64,000 nucleotides of DNA from Adiantum capillus-veneris (Eukaryota; Streptophyta; Polypodiopsida; Polypodiales; Pteridaceae), in contig CM043967.1 in NCBI GenBank assembly GCA_014529385.2, positions 6,277,001-6,341,000 on the forward strand. Direction: 5' to 3'. How positions within the stretch are numbered: position 1 is the stretch's first letter; each line of letters opens with the position of its first letter. The position numbers were made by a program, and so were the translations under genes. Below, one piece after another: positions 1 to 9,840 of the stretch. A model generated the notes under the pieces. The model worked only from the letters and a program-made list of their open reading frames with translations. It did no database searches and had not been told where the DNA came from.

Positions 1-2547
1 AAATTTTACGAGAATTATTTTTATAAAAAGATGACCCGTAAAAACGTCGGGTAGTACAAAGTCATAATTATGTCAAGACATCATGGTGAGGCATAGTCTA
101 ATCACGGTGTCATTACTTGCAGGGATACTAGCCAATTAGTCAATTTTTACTGCTAAAATTAAATGGTAAGTAGGAGAGCTGACCACCAAAAGCCAAGCCA
201 TGTTTTTAGAAAGTACCAAAAAGAATGCAGCTATTCCTAGAGGAAGAGGGGCATCACTCCATCCTCTTATTGTGCCTGTAAATTCACCTACAAGCCCAAG
301 TTTTCAGTGCTGATAATTTTGTCTCCTATTGCACTGCAATATGTACCTATTATATGGAGTGGTGAAAGCTCTCCATCACCATCTCCGTAAGCTCTCCTCT
401 TTCATTCACGGGTAGAAGAAGAAGAAGAACACACACTCTCTCTCTCTCTAATTGCTTACTATCTCCTCCTTCTTTTCATGGTGTATGCACTCTCTGGCGG
501 CTTTCATGGTGAAAACCTCTACATAGCTCTCATCACCGCTCTCTTGCAGCAAAGCAAGAAGCCTTTTGACAGTCCCTAATCAATCTTAAAGCACAGTGAG
601 AAACTTTAAACTCCATAGCCATCATCTCTTTCTCTCTCTATGTTGTTTTTTGAGTGGATACCCTCTCGGTGGTTTATTTTTTGTATACGAATGTATATAT
701 GGACTTGCCAAGTGGTGTGTATGAAGTTTACATGCTTATTTAATCATGTTTAGCACGTTGATTTAAGCACACGATGTGTTTATGGTAACGTATGTACATT
801 AAAAGTGCTTTTTGTTTCACGTCACGTAAGCAATAGGAACATTGTTTCGGTTATATCTCACAATCTGTTATGAAACATGCCAAACCCTTTAAACTAGAGA
901 TAAAACACATCATTTCGAAAATTTTCTCTCTCGCATGTCACGGGAAAATTCCGCACGAGCTAAGAGTTATGGGTAAAAAAAAAAGGTTGCTACCCACTAA
1001 ATTGAGTTGCTTTCTTTTTGTGTTACCATTTATCGCATGAGTATCATATGGGCAAAATGATGTGATAAAGTGTGTGTATATTATGGAGCTGAGCTTGATG
1101 CATTGGTTTGAGGTTAAACACTTTCATTTGCGTGTTATGCATGCACTCAAAAATTTAAAAAAGATGTTTTTTGTATATATATGAAGCTATGGTTTATGGT
1201 TTATGGTTTATCAAAGCGTTGGAGCTATTTTGCATCATGTTTATGTTGATGGAATGATATCATATGGTGTATGATGCCTCATGTGCATGTGTATGTTTCT
1301 TTCCACCCTATTTAGGTCAAGACCATCTCTATGTGTTGGGGGTGAGGTACAATCGTAGAACATCACTTATGCGTGATTGGATATTGTCAAAATTGGATTT
1401 TGATAATCATTTTTAGTTGCTAGTCGGACATATTCTATACATAGAATGTTCATGTCTTAAGGGCCATGTGTGTGGGCTCAGTTTGATTGCAGTTCGGATA
1501 TGTCTTAAGGGCCATGTGTGTGGGCTCAGTTTTGTTGTAGTAGATATGTCAAACTCCAAGTGTGGGAATGGGTTCAATATGAAATATGGAATATTATATA
1601 TGGTCAATGGCTGAGATCCCTCATGGATTATGGTTATGATTTTTGATTGTGTAAGCTGGTGTGGCTCTTGGATCTTTTTCTTCAAATATGGTTATTTCTC
1701 AAAATGCAGTCAAAATTTTTGCAACCATGTTATGTGTGCTATATTGGTTTTGCAAGGATGGATGTGCATCACCCTAAGTTGGGTTGAGTGCTCACCCATG
1801 TGATGTGATTGGATTATGGTTTATGGTTTTGGATTGGATCATGACGTGGTTTTGATAGTCTATGGTGAACATGTAAGGGTCAAGACCCTATACAGTCTAA
1901 CTGCTTGGAAAAGATTGTTTGTGCATATAGAAGATGCTATTGTGATTGGACTCGTGTGTGATGTTTCTCATGGTAGAGTCGCTACAAGACGAGGATCACC
2001 TACATCGCTTAGCCTTAGACAAAAGGGTCGATGACCTGGGGCTTTGCTGGATTAGGGGTGTTGCCTAGATCTTTTTTTATTAGGCTCATTTACACGGTTA
2101 GTGCGTCAAGGGTTGCATGAACTGCATGGGTAGCGCATCAAGGATCATGACTTGGCTTTGCCTAAACACCCGATGTTGGGCATCAAAGAGACGTGACATC
2201 TAAAATGGAATGGTTGGTGTTGATACCCTACCACTTGTTGGTATTTGGGATCCTTTTAGAGCTCGCGTTCATGGAGGGAAGAGAAGCGGCCTCATCCAAT
2301 GTCTGGCTCAGGTAGGTTGTCTAGAGGTTTTCTATCTTGCTCTCAACAGTGAAGTTCTCTCTGTCCATAGTAGAGTGAAAGTGGATGGGCGGACTGGTCG
2401 ATCGGTACAAAGGCTCAGGTGCTCTACTAGTCATTTTATTTTTTGATATTATGGTATATCCAAATTTTGTTGCTGCATTAAGATGTGTTATTAAAAGATC
2501 TCTTTAGTCATTCTCAAGTGTCTCTGTGCACTTTATTTCATCCTCCA

Positions 2548-2617
<70 letters not shown>

Positions 2618-2848
2618 CCTGCAATGCGGTGTACGCTTTCATTGATATTACCCATTCAGAGGTAGCACTAGTCGCTAGGTACCTTTGGATGTAGTCAGGC
2701 TCATGTCCTAAACTCCATGCTAGGTCGGGTGTGCTGAGAAATCCTGCTCTATGTAAACACTTTTGCAACTCTGATGTATATTGAAAATTGTATAAGATTG
2801 TAAATTGTGTATTTTGTGCATAGACCCCCAAGGAGGGGTATCTCTCAC
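1..2848. other. Non-coding stretch, no gene recognised
   Basis: No reading frame here looks like a conserved protein. The stretch is AT-rich and holds a short direct duplication (1453-1484 and 1501-1532, 32 bp, period 48) and a (CT)n microsatellite. The primer-binding-site-like motif just downstream suggests that part of it, especially the end near 2848, could be the LTR of an old retrotransposon. No second LTR copy is visible, so this is a guess. Confidence 0.5.
2551..2613. repeat. (CT)n microsatellite
   Basis: Uninterrupted run of about 31 CT dinucleotides. It creates artificial Ser-Leu and Glu-Arg open frames on the two strands, which are not genes. Confidence 0.97.
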
Positions 2849-2865
2849 TTGGTATCAGAGCCATG
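2849..2865 (+). other. Primer-binding-site-like motif (tRNA-Met type)
   Basis: TTGGTATCAGAGCCATG matches the motif used by many plant LTR retrotransposons to prime from the 3' end of initiator tRNA-Met. The same motif follows the 5' LTRs of the two dated elements in this window (32323 and 47220). It is followed about 220 bp later by a decayed frame, as expected for a leader and gag. Confidence 0.5.
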
Positions 2866-3090
2866 CCTACGTTTATGGGGATAGCCTGAAGCCTAATACT
2901 AGTCGGGTTCATGCATGATGTTTGAGAAAGAATACAATATTCACGAGGCATGTATGGGTAGCATTGATTGGTGGTACTTGCTTGACTTGTCTTCTTGTAT
3001 GGGATTATGTGGTCTTAAGTTATGATGAAGTGGTTGAAGTGTTCAACAAGGGTATTAATATTTTTTTTGAATTTTTGTTTTGTAGTAGCA

Positions 3091-3640
3091 AATGGATCTT
3101 GAAGTGACATATGAATGCTTTAGCAAGGGGAACGAGGTTTTGGCCATAGTATTCAACAATCTGGCAACGTGATTATCGAGGGATGCAAGGGAACTCGTTT
3201 ATCTAGAAATTGGGACCAAAGTCTTTGCAATGCCATGAAATAAGACTTCCTAGAAGCGAATTTATCGTAGTTATTTTACTCGTCTCATGAAGAACCCTTC
3301 TGTCGGTTCTTCATTTACATCGATGATACTCCAAAAGATTGGTTTTCCAACCTTAGACTACTTTAACTTAGGATGTGACTGGGTCTAGAAGATATGTACT
3401 ACTACTTGGCAATGTGCTCATAGATGCTAAGGATTGTTGAAGTTGCCAAAATTTTGAAGCATTTGCAGTTGTCATATCGAAAGAAAATCTAGAAGATAAC
3501 TCTAGACCACGTTTTTGTGTGGGAGGTCTAAGGGAATACCCAGTCATGAGAGTTAAAAGAGTATTTAGAGATTTGGATCCAAAACATTAGTAATGTTGTT
3601 AAGAAACCATAGAAATCAAATTTTGATAAACAAAGAGCAT
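3091..3640 (+). pseudogene. Decayed retrotransposon gag-like remnant
   Basis: Downstream of the primer-site-like motif, the frame starting at ATG 3092 reads for about 26 codons and then continues with many stops. Stretches resemble the helical gag region of plant Ty3/gypsy elements. The placement after a tRNA-Met-type motif is the main support. No protease or reverse transcriptase can be seen before the satellite begins at about 3955, so the element is truncated. Other origins are possible. Confidence 0.3.
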
Positions 3641-3954
3641 AGGATCAGTTTTGGTATATATGTATACTAAGACTTTTCTCTCCTTGTCTTGTTTTTAGAT
3701 GGATCTTCTTAACCGTCTAAATAAACTTTAAAGTGACTTTTCACGAAATGTATTTTTCAACTATAAAATTAGATTCAATGTTCATTCGAGAGCTGAAGTG
3801 GTTTGAGCTTCAAAGGGAATATATATTATCTTGTTTTGAATATTTACATAGCATGGGAACTGTATGTTGAAGCACAACCTGAATATCGGACCAAAGTGCT
3901 TGATAAGTACATGCGCCAACCCACAAATTTGGATCAAGGAGAAGATTCAGGGGG

Positions 3955-4513
3955 GTGATGTCAAAGTACAGGGATATGTTCTTTATCCTTGGTATATTAA
4001 AATGTAGCTTGAAAAAGTGGTGGACCTTGAAACCAATAGCCCTTTGCTATATTAAATTGTAGCTTAGACAAAGTTGTGGACTTAGTTTTAAGGGCCAATT
4101 CCTAAGGCAAACTATGGGAAATCGTGTTGGAGAAGGGGCTAGACCTGTGATGGATATTGAAATCAAAATCCCCTTGGTATATTGGAATGTAGTTTGAACA
4201 AGTGGTGGACCTTGAAACCAATAGACCTTTCGCTATATTAAACTGTAACTTAGACAAAGTTGTGGACTTGTTTTTAATGGACAAAGTCTAAGGAAAACTA
4301 TTGGAAATAGTGTTGAAGAAGGGGTTGGTGGAATTTGAAATCAAAAGCCCCTTGGTATATTAGAATTAGCGTGGACAAGTGGTGGACCTTGAAACCAATA
4401 GCCCTTTGCTATATTAGACTGTAGCCTTAGACAAAGTTGTGGACTTGGTTTTAATTGGCCAATGTCTAAGGCAAACTATTGGAAATAGTGTTGAAGAAGG
4501 GGTTAGACCTGTG
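3955..4513. repeat. ~180-bp tandem repeat, three units
   Basis: The anchor CCTTGGTATATT recurs near 3987, 4172 and 4350 (periods about 185 and 178). Each unit contains two diverged copies of the GACAAGTGGTGGA core found in the large satellite. The third unit is cut at 4513 by the inverted-repeat transposon and resumes at 15327 with TGTGATGGATATTG, the sequence that follows CCTGTG in the intact unit near 4145. Confidence 0.85.
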
Positions 4514-4539
4514 GGGCCAAAGCATGTATTGGTGGTACC
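4514..4539 (+). repeat. Left terminal inverted repeat of the MULE-like element
   Basis: It matches the reverse complement of 15301-15326 at 22 of 26 positions, with the common block AAGCATGTATTGGTG. Weaker similarity continues inward (CCTTTGGTAGCACTTTACAAG against CCTTTTGGTTGTACCCTTT). Confidence 0.85.
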
Positions 4540-5256
4540 AAAAATGGGTGTCTTGGACACTCCTTTGGTAGCACTTTACAAGCCCCATCTTCATGTGTTA
4601 CATGTAAAATAAACTAGCATGTTATATATCAATGGATATATTTTTTCATTTAGAATCTAAAAGTGTAAAGTCCAACAAGTTCCGAGTTTTTTTGCAAAAC
4701 AATTATCGGTCCCCACTTTTTTTAAAGGAGGAATCCCAAAATCCGAGCAAACTTTTCCGAGCGAACACTTTTTCGAGCGACCTCAGACAAAAAATGTTTA
4801 AAAGTTATTTACACTACATTTTGCTATTATGATATTAATTGAGTTGTCTCAGGCAAAGTTGAGTGCATCCACATATCTGATCACCTTAAAACATCAAGAT
4901 TTAAGAAACCACTCAAAATCAACGATAATTAGCGTGACCTTAGATATAAAATGTTACAAAAAGTTCACTTCAAAATCAAGAAAAGGATGAGTGAGGGACA
5001 TAGTATTACCTTGAGATATCTCGACAAAAGTAAACAACTTTATAAACTATTGCAAAATAGCTTACAAAGATGAACATCAAAATTGCAGAACCCTTATGAT
5101 TCTCTAGCATTGGATATTTACTCGCGGGCCCGGCCCTCAAAGGTTGAAAGAGTCCCACTTTGGTCAAAGCTGCCTAATGGATAAATCCATGGCATGTTTA
5201 TCAAAAGGTATGCATTGCATTGATCAGCATCAAAATTGTAGCATATGTGTCATTAT
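4540..5256. other. Left subterminal region of the transposon, non-coding
   Basis: AT-rich sequence between the left inverted repeat and the end of the transposase gene. It contains CCGAGCAA (4743), CCGAGCGA (4757) and TCGAGCGA (4773), which mirror a cluster at the right end. Such repeated subterminal motifs are typical transposase-binding sites. There is no convincing ORF. The 3' untranslated region of the transposase should end here. Confidence 0.6.
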
Positions 5257-8200
5257 CTAGCGCTGGATATTAACGCGCGCGCCTCCTAAAGCCTGAAAAG
5301 GTTCCACTTTGGTCATAGCTGCCTGGTGGATAAACTCATGGGCTGTTTCATCTAGCCCAAGCACATGAAGAAACACATAATATATATGCTTGCATGGTAT
5401 ATATTCAAGCTTCTTACTCTCTCGCTTCTGAAAATCCTCACATGTGCACCGTGGAAAATCAGATAGCGTGATAGAGTAAGTTACCCCTTTTGCCAATGAC
5501 CCCTCCGTATTAATGTAGAATACATGTGACTCATTACATACAATTATTACTTCTTTAACTAGTTCTGCTGACATGGTCCTTCCCAAGTCAATCCTGCATT
5601 TGAACTCTTTGGTAAACTTAGATCTCCACTTAACAACCTTGCCCTCTCTATATTTTGGCCGAAAAGCACTAGGCACTCTGCTTGGAGCACGAGCGCTCAT
5701 GTCATTTCTTAAGCCCTTTGATGTGTCACAAAGAACGAATCCACTAGCTTGTAGATGCTCTAATTCTTGCAAAGTCAATGTTGTTCCCTCTGCCCCGGGC
5801 CAGACTCCGGGCGCTGGTCCAGGAGGTCCCACAACCATCTCATGAACATTCCATGTATGCATGTTACTGGTGTTGCAAAACCAAATAAATCCTTCTCTAA
5901 CTCCACCTGGATTTGAGTTGGAACCGGGGTATTGTCGACGTCCCCAAAAGCAAGGGGCTGGTGCCCCATTCTTAACATCAAAAAAATCCTCCTTAATGAA
6001 CCGACCACATCGATTTCTCTGTTCTCCAACAACTCCAAAACATGTCACCTTGGACCCCGGATCTGTTTGTCGGATTGCCCACATACTCTTGGCAATTCTC
6101 ATCTCAGGCCAAGAGCTGGTTACATCACGAGCTTCGTCTCTTCACTGTTGAGAACCTCCAATGTCAACAGTTTTTGTGACAAATTCAGGCCTATGGCTAT
6201 CCTCATCAAGTTGCACTTCTGCATCCACAAAGATAGGTCTTTTTTTTCTAATGCTCTTCTCTCTTGTTGGAATTCTATTCATTTCAGGACTATTAAAACC
6301 CATTTCCTCCATAGAAACATTAGCATAATCAGCTAGTTTTTTTGCAGTTGATGCACCGGAAGCACAATGCATAAAGCGCTCTTTCAAGTTTTCTAAACTA
6401 GGTCCCACAAATGTACAGACACCTTTAAGATATGCATTATATTTTACACTTTGTAGCACTGCCATAGACATGTCTGCACCAGCAGCCTCATACAAGTTGA
6501 GATTTTCCTTATAGCCGACAGATGCTCACATGCTTTCATGCTTTGTCTCTGATAGATTTGTATTAGGCACAAAAATACCGGATTCGTCCTGGGACACAAA
6601 TCTGCCCCCCCAGTGCGACACTCTTACATCCCACCAAGCCAACCATGTTTCCAAGCATGGAGTCTTATCTTGAATAGCATGACTAGCGGTCCAAAAGCGC
6701 CGTAGTTCCCCTTTGCAAATATCAGCCTGATTCTCTGTAGGGGCACATCTCCACTTCCGGCATAAGATTTTGTGCTCCTCTTGAGACGAAGGAAGAATAC
6801 ACTTGGTTGTGTGTCGTATCATGGACTGATCCCAGTGAAAAGCACAAGATCTTTCTTTGCCCAGTGTGACTTTCTTCGCACCTCCAAAATAAACTGTGCG
6901 AACTGCAATCCTGTTAGCATTTGCTTCATCAGCCATAAAGCCTCTAAACTCTGGCTTTTCAAAACCCACATCTTCCACAACCTTGTTAAGCATTTTCCAA
7001 AATTCAATTTGAGAAAACTTATTCTCAACTGTAAATTCACAAATTGCAATGGTCATCAGTTCTCGTACAAACGGGTCATATACATGTGCAAACATTGTTG
7101 GCCACCCATTTACACGATGGACGTGATCAAAATGGATCCACATTTTTTCAAGGTTGCCACCTGGCCTCATTCTATTTACCAAGTCAACCCCACTACCAGG
7201 ACCTTTCACAGACATCTTAAAAACATGGGGCTGCTGATCTTTTTCAAGTTGTCCTGGAAATAGTACACTTTGTATGTAAGGGTATCTGCTTTTACTCTTG
7301 AGCTCAAGAACAGCTTCCAAGCCTTTAGCAGAAATGTTCTTTGCTTTCTTTGCAGTCTCCAAAGTTCTCTCAAATCTTCGCTTATTGGACAATGGGGTGA
7401 TTGTATCCAAAAAGGTGGCAAATTCATCATCACCTATGGCATCTGAAAAAGGCTCATTTTCAGCAACTAATTTATCCATAATAATATCCTGTGTTGTCAT
7501 GCGCTCCAACTGTTTTGCAGTTATGAATGGTTCTAGAGTAGCACGTTTCTTCATTAAAGCATCTATTTCAACCTCTGATGCTCTACATTTTCCTTCTCTA
7601 CAAGGATTTTTGTGTTCCCCTAAATGAAGAACACATCGTGTGGCATACACTTTATCTCTTGGCAAGCAGTAGTAGATCACGGCAGGACAAATGGCGACAC
7701 ATTCAGGAGCTTGAGAGCAATGCATACAACTCAAAGTTCCATATTCTTGAGATACTAGTCCATATGGTGGAGATTTTGCTAATCGACCTTTCCATTGAAC
7801 TTCATTACCAAGCTTGAACCTAGTGTAATATGGACAGTCCAAATTTACACATCTGAGATGTCCAGAACATCTGCTAAATTTCACAGCACCCATAAAAGAA
7901 TCTGAACTACAGGTGACGTATTCTGTCCACAAGTGGCTATCATGTCGCTGTTCCATCCCTGCCATTCCAGATGAGTCACCAGCAGCAGGAAGCTCATAAG
8001 CAACATATCCATCATAATATGTTGGAAGCTCCTTCACCTTAACAATCTCTTTAATCTGACTAAGTGAATGAAACAAGCGACTGTTTGTAGGCAATGCTCG
8101 AATCATTTCAATGACACTCATGATGGGTTTTAAGGGCTCATCCGGATCTGAATCTAAGCGGATAGGAGTTTCAGAGGTCCCTTCACCAAGATTGGCAATG

Positions 8201-8445
8201 CGAACTTTGTAAAATTGACAGTATTCATGATCAAGCAAGTACCCATCTTCTCCTGTTCCTATTTGAATCTCCTCTAACTTCACTTGCCCACCAGACAGGG
8301 TCAAAGGATGTAGGGTAAACATTGTAGTCCCTAGTGCAAAGTGACTTCTGATGTTAGCGGTAGAAATCTCCATATGCCTTTTATCCGACATGATGACAAG
8401 CTTCTGTGATTTGGAAGGACCATAAACAGTAATATGTCTAGACAT
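5257..8445 (-). pseudogene. MULE-like transposase with SWIM zinc finger, two nonsense codons
   Basis: One reading frame of about 1,063 codons from ATG at 8445, interrupted only by TGA at 6526-6528 and TGA at 6142-6144. Residues ~193-290 are Cys/His-rich and look like an N-terminal zinc-binding region. The DDE core follows: D457 in HVYDPF, D506 in GFMADEANAN, the C534..H537 pair in RSCAFHW, and E633 in NLSETKHES just before the first stop. A C-terminal SWIM finger (CTC...CKH) lies near 5350-5460. This order (zinc region, DDE, SWIM) is that of Mutator-like transposases. Both stops sit where CGA (Arg) would fit, as expected from deamination of methylated CpG. The gene ends inside the left inverted-repeat region and diverges from the methyltransferase gene. 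The zinc region could be FLYWCH- or WRKY/GCM-like; I cannot decide. Confidence 0.85.
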
Positions 8446-8975
8446 TGTAAAGATACTCCGGCTTCAGTCGTAAAAGAGAACTTATATGCAGAGTACAATA
8501 TACCATAATGTTGTTAATATTTTTAGTCAAGAATATCTTTTGCTGGTGCGAGATCTCAATACACACACGTTTTGAGGACCATTAAAACTGAGAGACAGTT
8601 TCATAGCGGCCCATCAATGCGGCACATTAAAGAAATCTATTTACTCATTTCCTTTTGGCAAGACTTTTTGAAATCAGTTACTGTTTGAAAAAAAAAACAT
8701 TGCGAACAGTAAATTCTTTTAAAATAAAATTTTGAAGAATATCGTATAATTAGAGGGAGTAGAATGTTGCAGTGAGTTAGAGAGAGGAAGAAGATATTAT
8801 CTTTTAGAAAGAGAGAGAGAGAGACAGCAGAAGAACAGAGTATTCGAGTGTGGGTGAGAGTGAGATAGCGAGGGAGCATCTTTGTGAGACAGCAGAAGCA
8901 CAGAGCATTCGAGTGAGAGTGAGAGTGAGATTGAGAGTGGAGAGTGAGAGAGCATCTTTGTGAGGGCGCAGGAAG
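8446..8975. promoter_or_regulatory. Divergent promoter region between transposase and methyltransferase genes
   Basis: The 530 bp between the two start codons must hold both promoters. The half near the methyltransferase (8765-8965) is rich in GAGA/GTGAGAGT repeats, and 8880-8950 partly duplicates 8815-8885 (GACAGCAGAAGMACAGAG). I see no clear TATA box. GA/CT-rich leaders are common in plant promoters, so a 5' untranslated leader here is likely. Confidence 0.5.
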
Positions 8976-9168
8976 ATGGCCGACAGCTCAATGCCAAGAA
9001 CCCGCTCCACGCCGAGGTCATCCCCACGTTGCCCTCCAGCTCCTTCGCGTCGAGGTCGAAATCATGAAAGGTATGCTCAGCTCCTTCCCATGTTTCGGTT
9101 GCCTTCCTCTCTGTACCGAGCTTGGCACGCTTGCTTCAGAGTTTTCTGCACCTGTTGATGACATGCTC

Positions 9169-9196
9169 AAGGGATCTACGTCGGCGCAGATCGCTT
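9169..9196. promoter_or_regulatory. 28-bp palindrome copy 1 (diverged)
   Basis: Inverted repeat of half-site AAGGGATCTGCGCC with a few mismatches (AAGGGATCTACGTC then GGCGCAGATCGCTT). It is the first of a clustered family in intron 1 of the methyltransferase gene. Each arm contains GATC. Confidence 0.7.
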
Positions 9197-9463
9197 CAGT
9201 CTCTTTCTTCAGAGCTCCTACTGAACGTTGTTATGTCTTGAATTCTAGATGTGTGTCGGTTGTATTTTCTGTGGTAAGGGATCTGCGGACCTGGTTGCTG
9301 TGTTCACTCTTGCATGCTCTGGGAGTAACGAATTCAAGACAGAGCTAGCCAGGAATTTCATGGATATCAGCACCTCATTTTGGCAGAGTCCAAAGCGCAA
9401 GGCTTTCCGATTGCAGGCCTGTTGCCCATTTTAGTGATTTCGCTCCCTGTTGATGGCATGCTC

Positions 9464-9491
9464 AAGGGATCTGCGCCGGCGCAGATCCCTT
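9464..9491. promoter_or_regulatory. 28-bp perfect palindrome copy 2
   Basis: Half-site AAGGGATCTGCGCC is followed directly by its exact reverse complement, so all 28 bases pair. GATC lies in both arms and GCGCCGGCGC at the centre. The same unit recurs at 9666 and 9813, which rules out chance. It could be a binding site for the ParB-like or transposase protein, or a hairpin in the transcript. Confidence 0.85.
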
Positions 9492-9550
9492 GGGTCTCTT
9501 GCTTTAGAGATTTTGGCAAGTCCTTTTTTGAACTTTCAGCTTCTGTTCTC

Positions 9551-9630
9551 AAGTGATCTGCGCCATTGCTCAAGGGATTGCAAAGCAAACGTTGCTTAAG
9601 GGATTTCGGCACGTTGCTCAAGGGATCCTT
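9551..9630. promoter_or_regulatory. Half-sites of the palindrome family
   Basis: AAGTGATCTGCGCC at 9551-9564 is a single half-site with one mismatch. CAAGGGATTG (9571) and CAAGGGATCCTT (9619-9630) are shortened forms. They fill the gap between full palindromes 2 and 3. Confidence 0.65.
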
Positions 9631-9665
9631 CGGCTTGTGAGAAATTTCAGCTTCTGTGCTAGCTC

Positions 9666-9693
9666 AAGGGATCTGCGCCGACACAGATCCCTT
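9666..9693. promoter_or_regulatory. 28-bp palindrome copy 3
   Basis: AAGGGATCTGCGCC followed by GACACAGATCCCTT. Only the central bases depart from perfect symmetry, and GATC lies in both arms. Confidence 0.82.
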
Positions 9694-9812
9694 CGGCCAT
9701 TCAACTTCTGCATGTTCTTTTATTACTTCAAGGAGACAATTCTCACAAGCTTGGGCTTTGATCAAAACAGTCTCAATAAACTTCCCCATGGGTGCACTCA
9801 TTAAATTTGCTC

Positions 9813-9840
9813 AAGGGATCTGCGCGGGCGCAGATCCCTT
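9813..9840. promoter_or_regulatory. 28-bp palindrome copy 4
   Basis: AAGGGATCTGCGCG followed by GGCGCAGATCCCTT, near-perfect. Preceded by GCTC, as are the copies at 9464 and 9666, so the conserved unit is slightly longer than the palindrome. Confidence 0.83.

Noticed and set aside
5573-6336. Plus-strand ORFs opposite the transposase
   Set aside because: Shadows of the minus-strand transposase frame, which has domain motifs.
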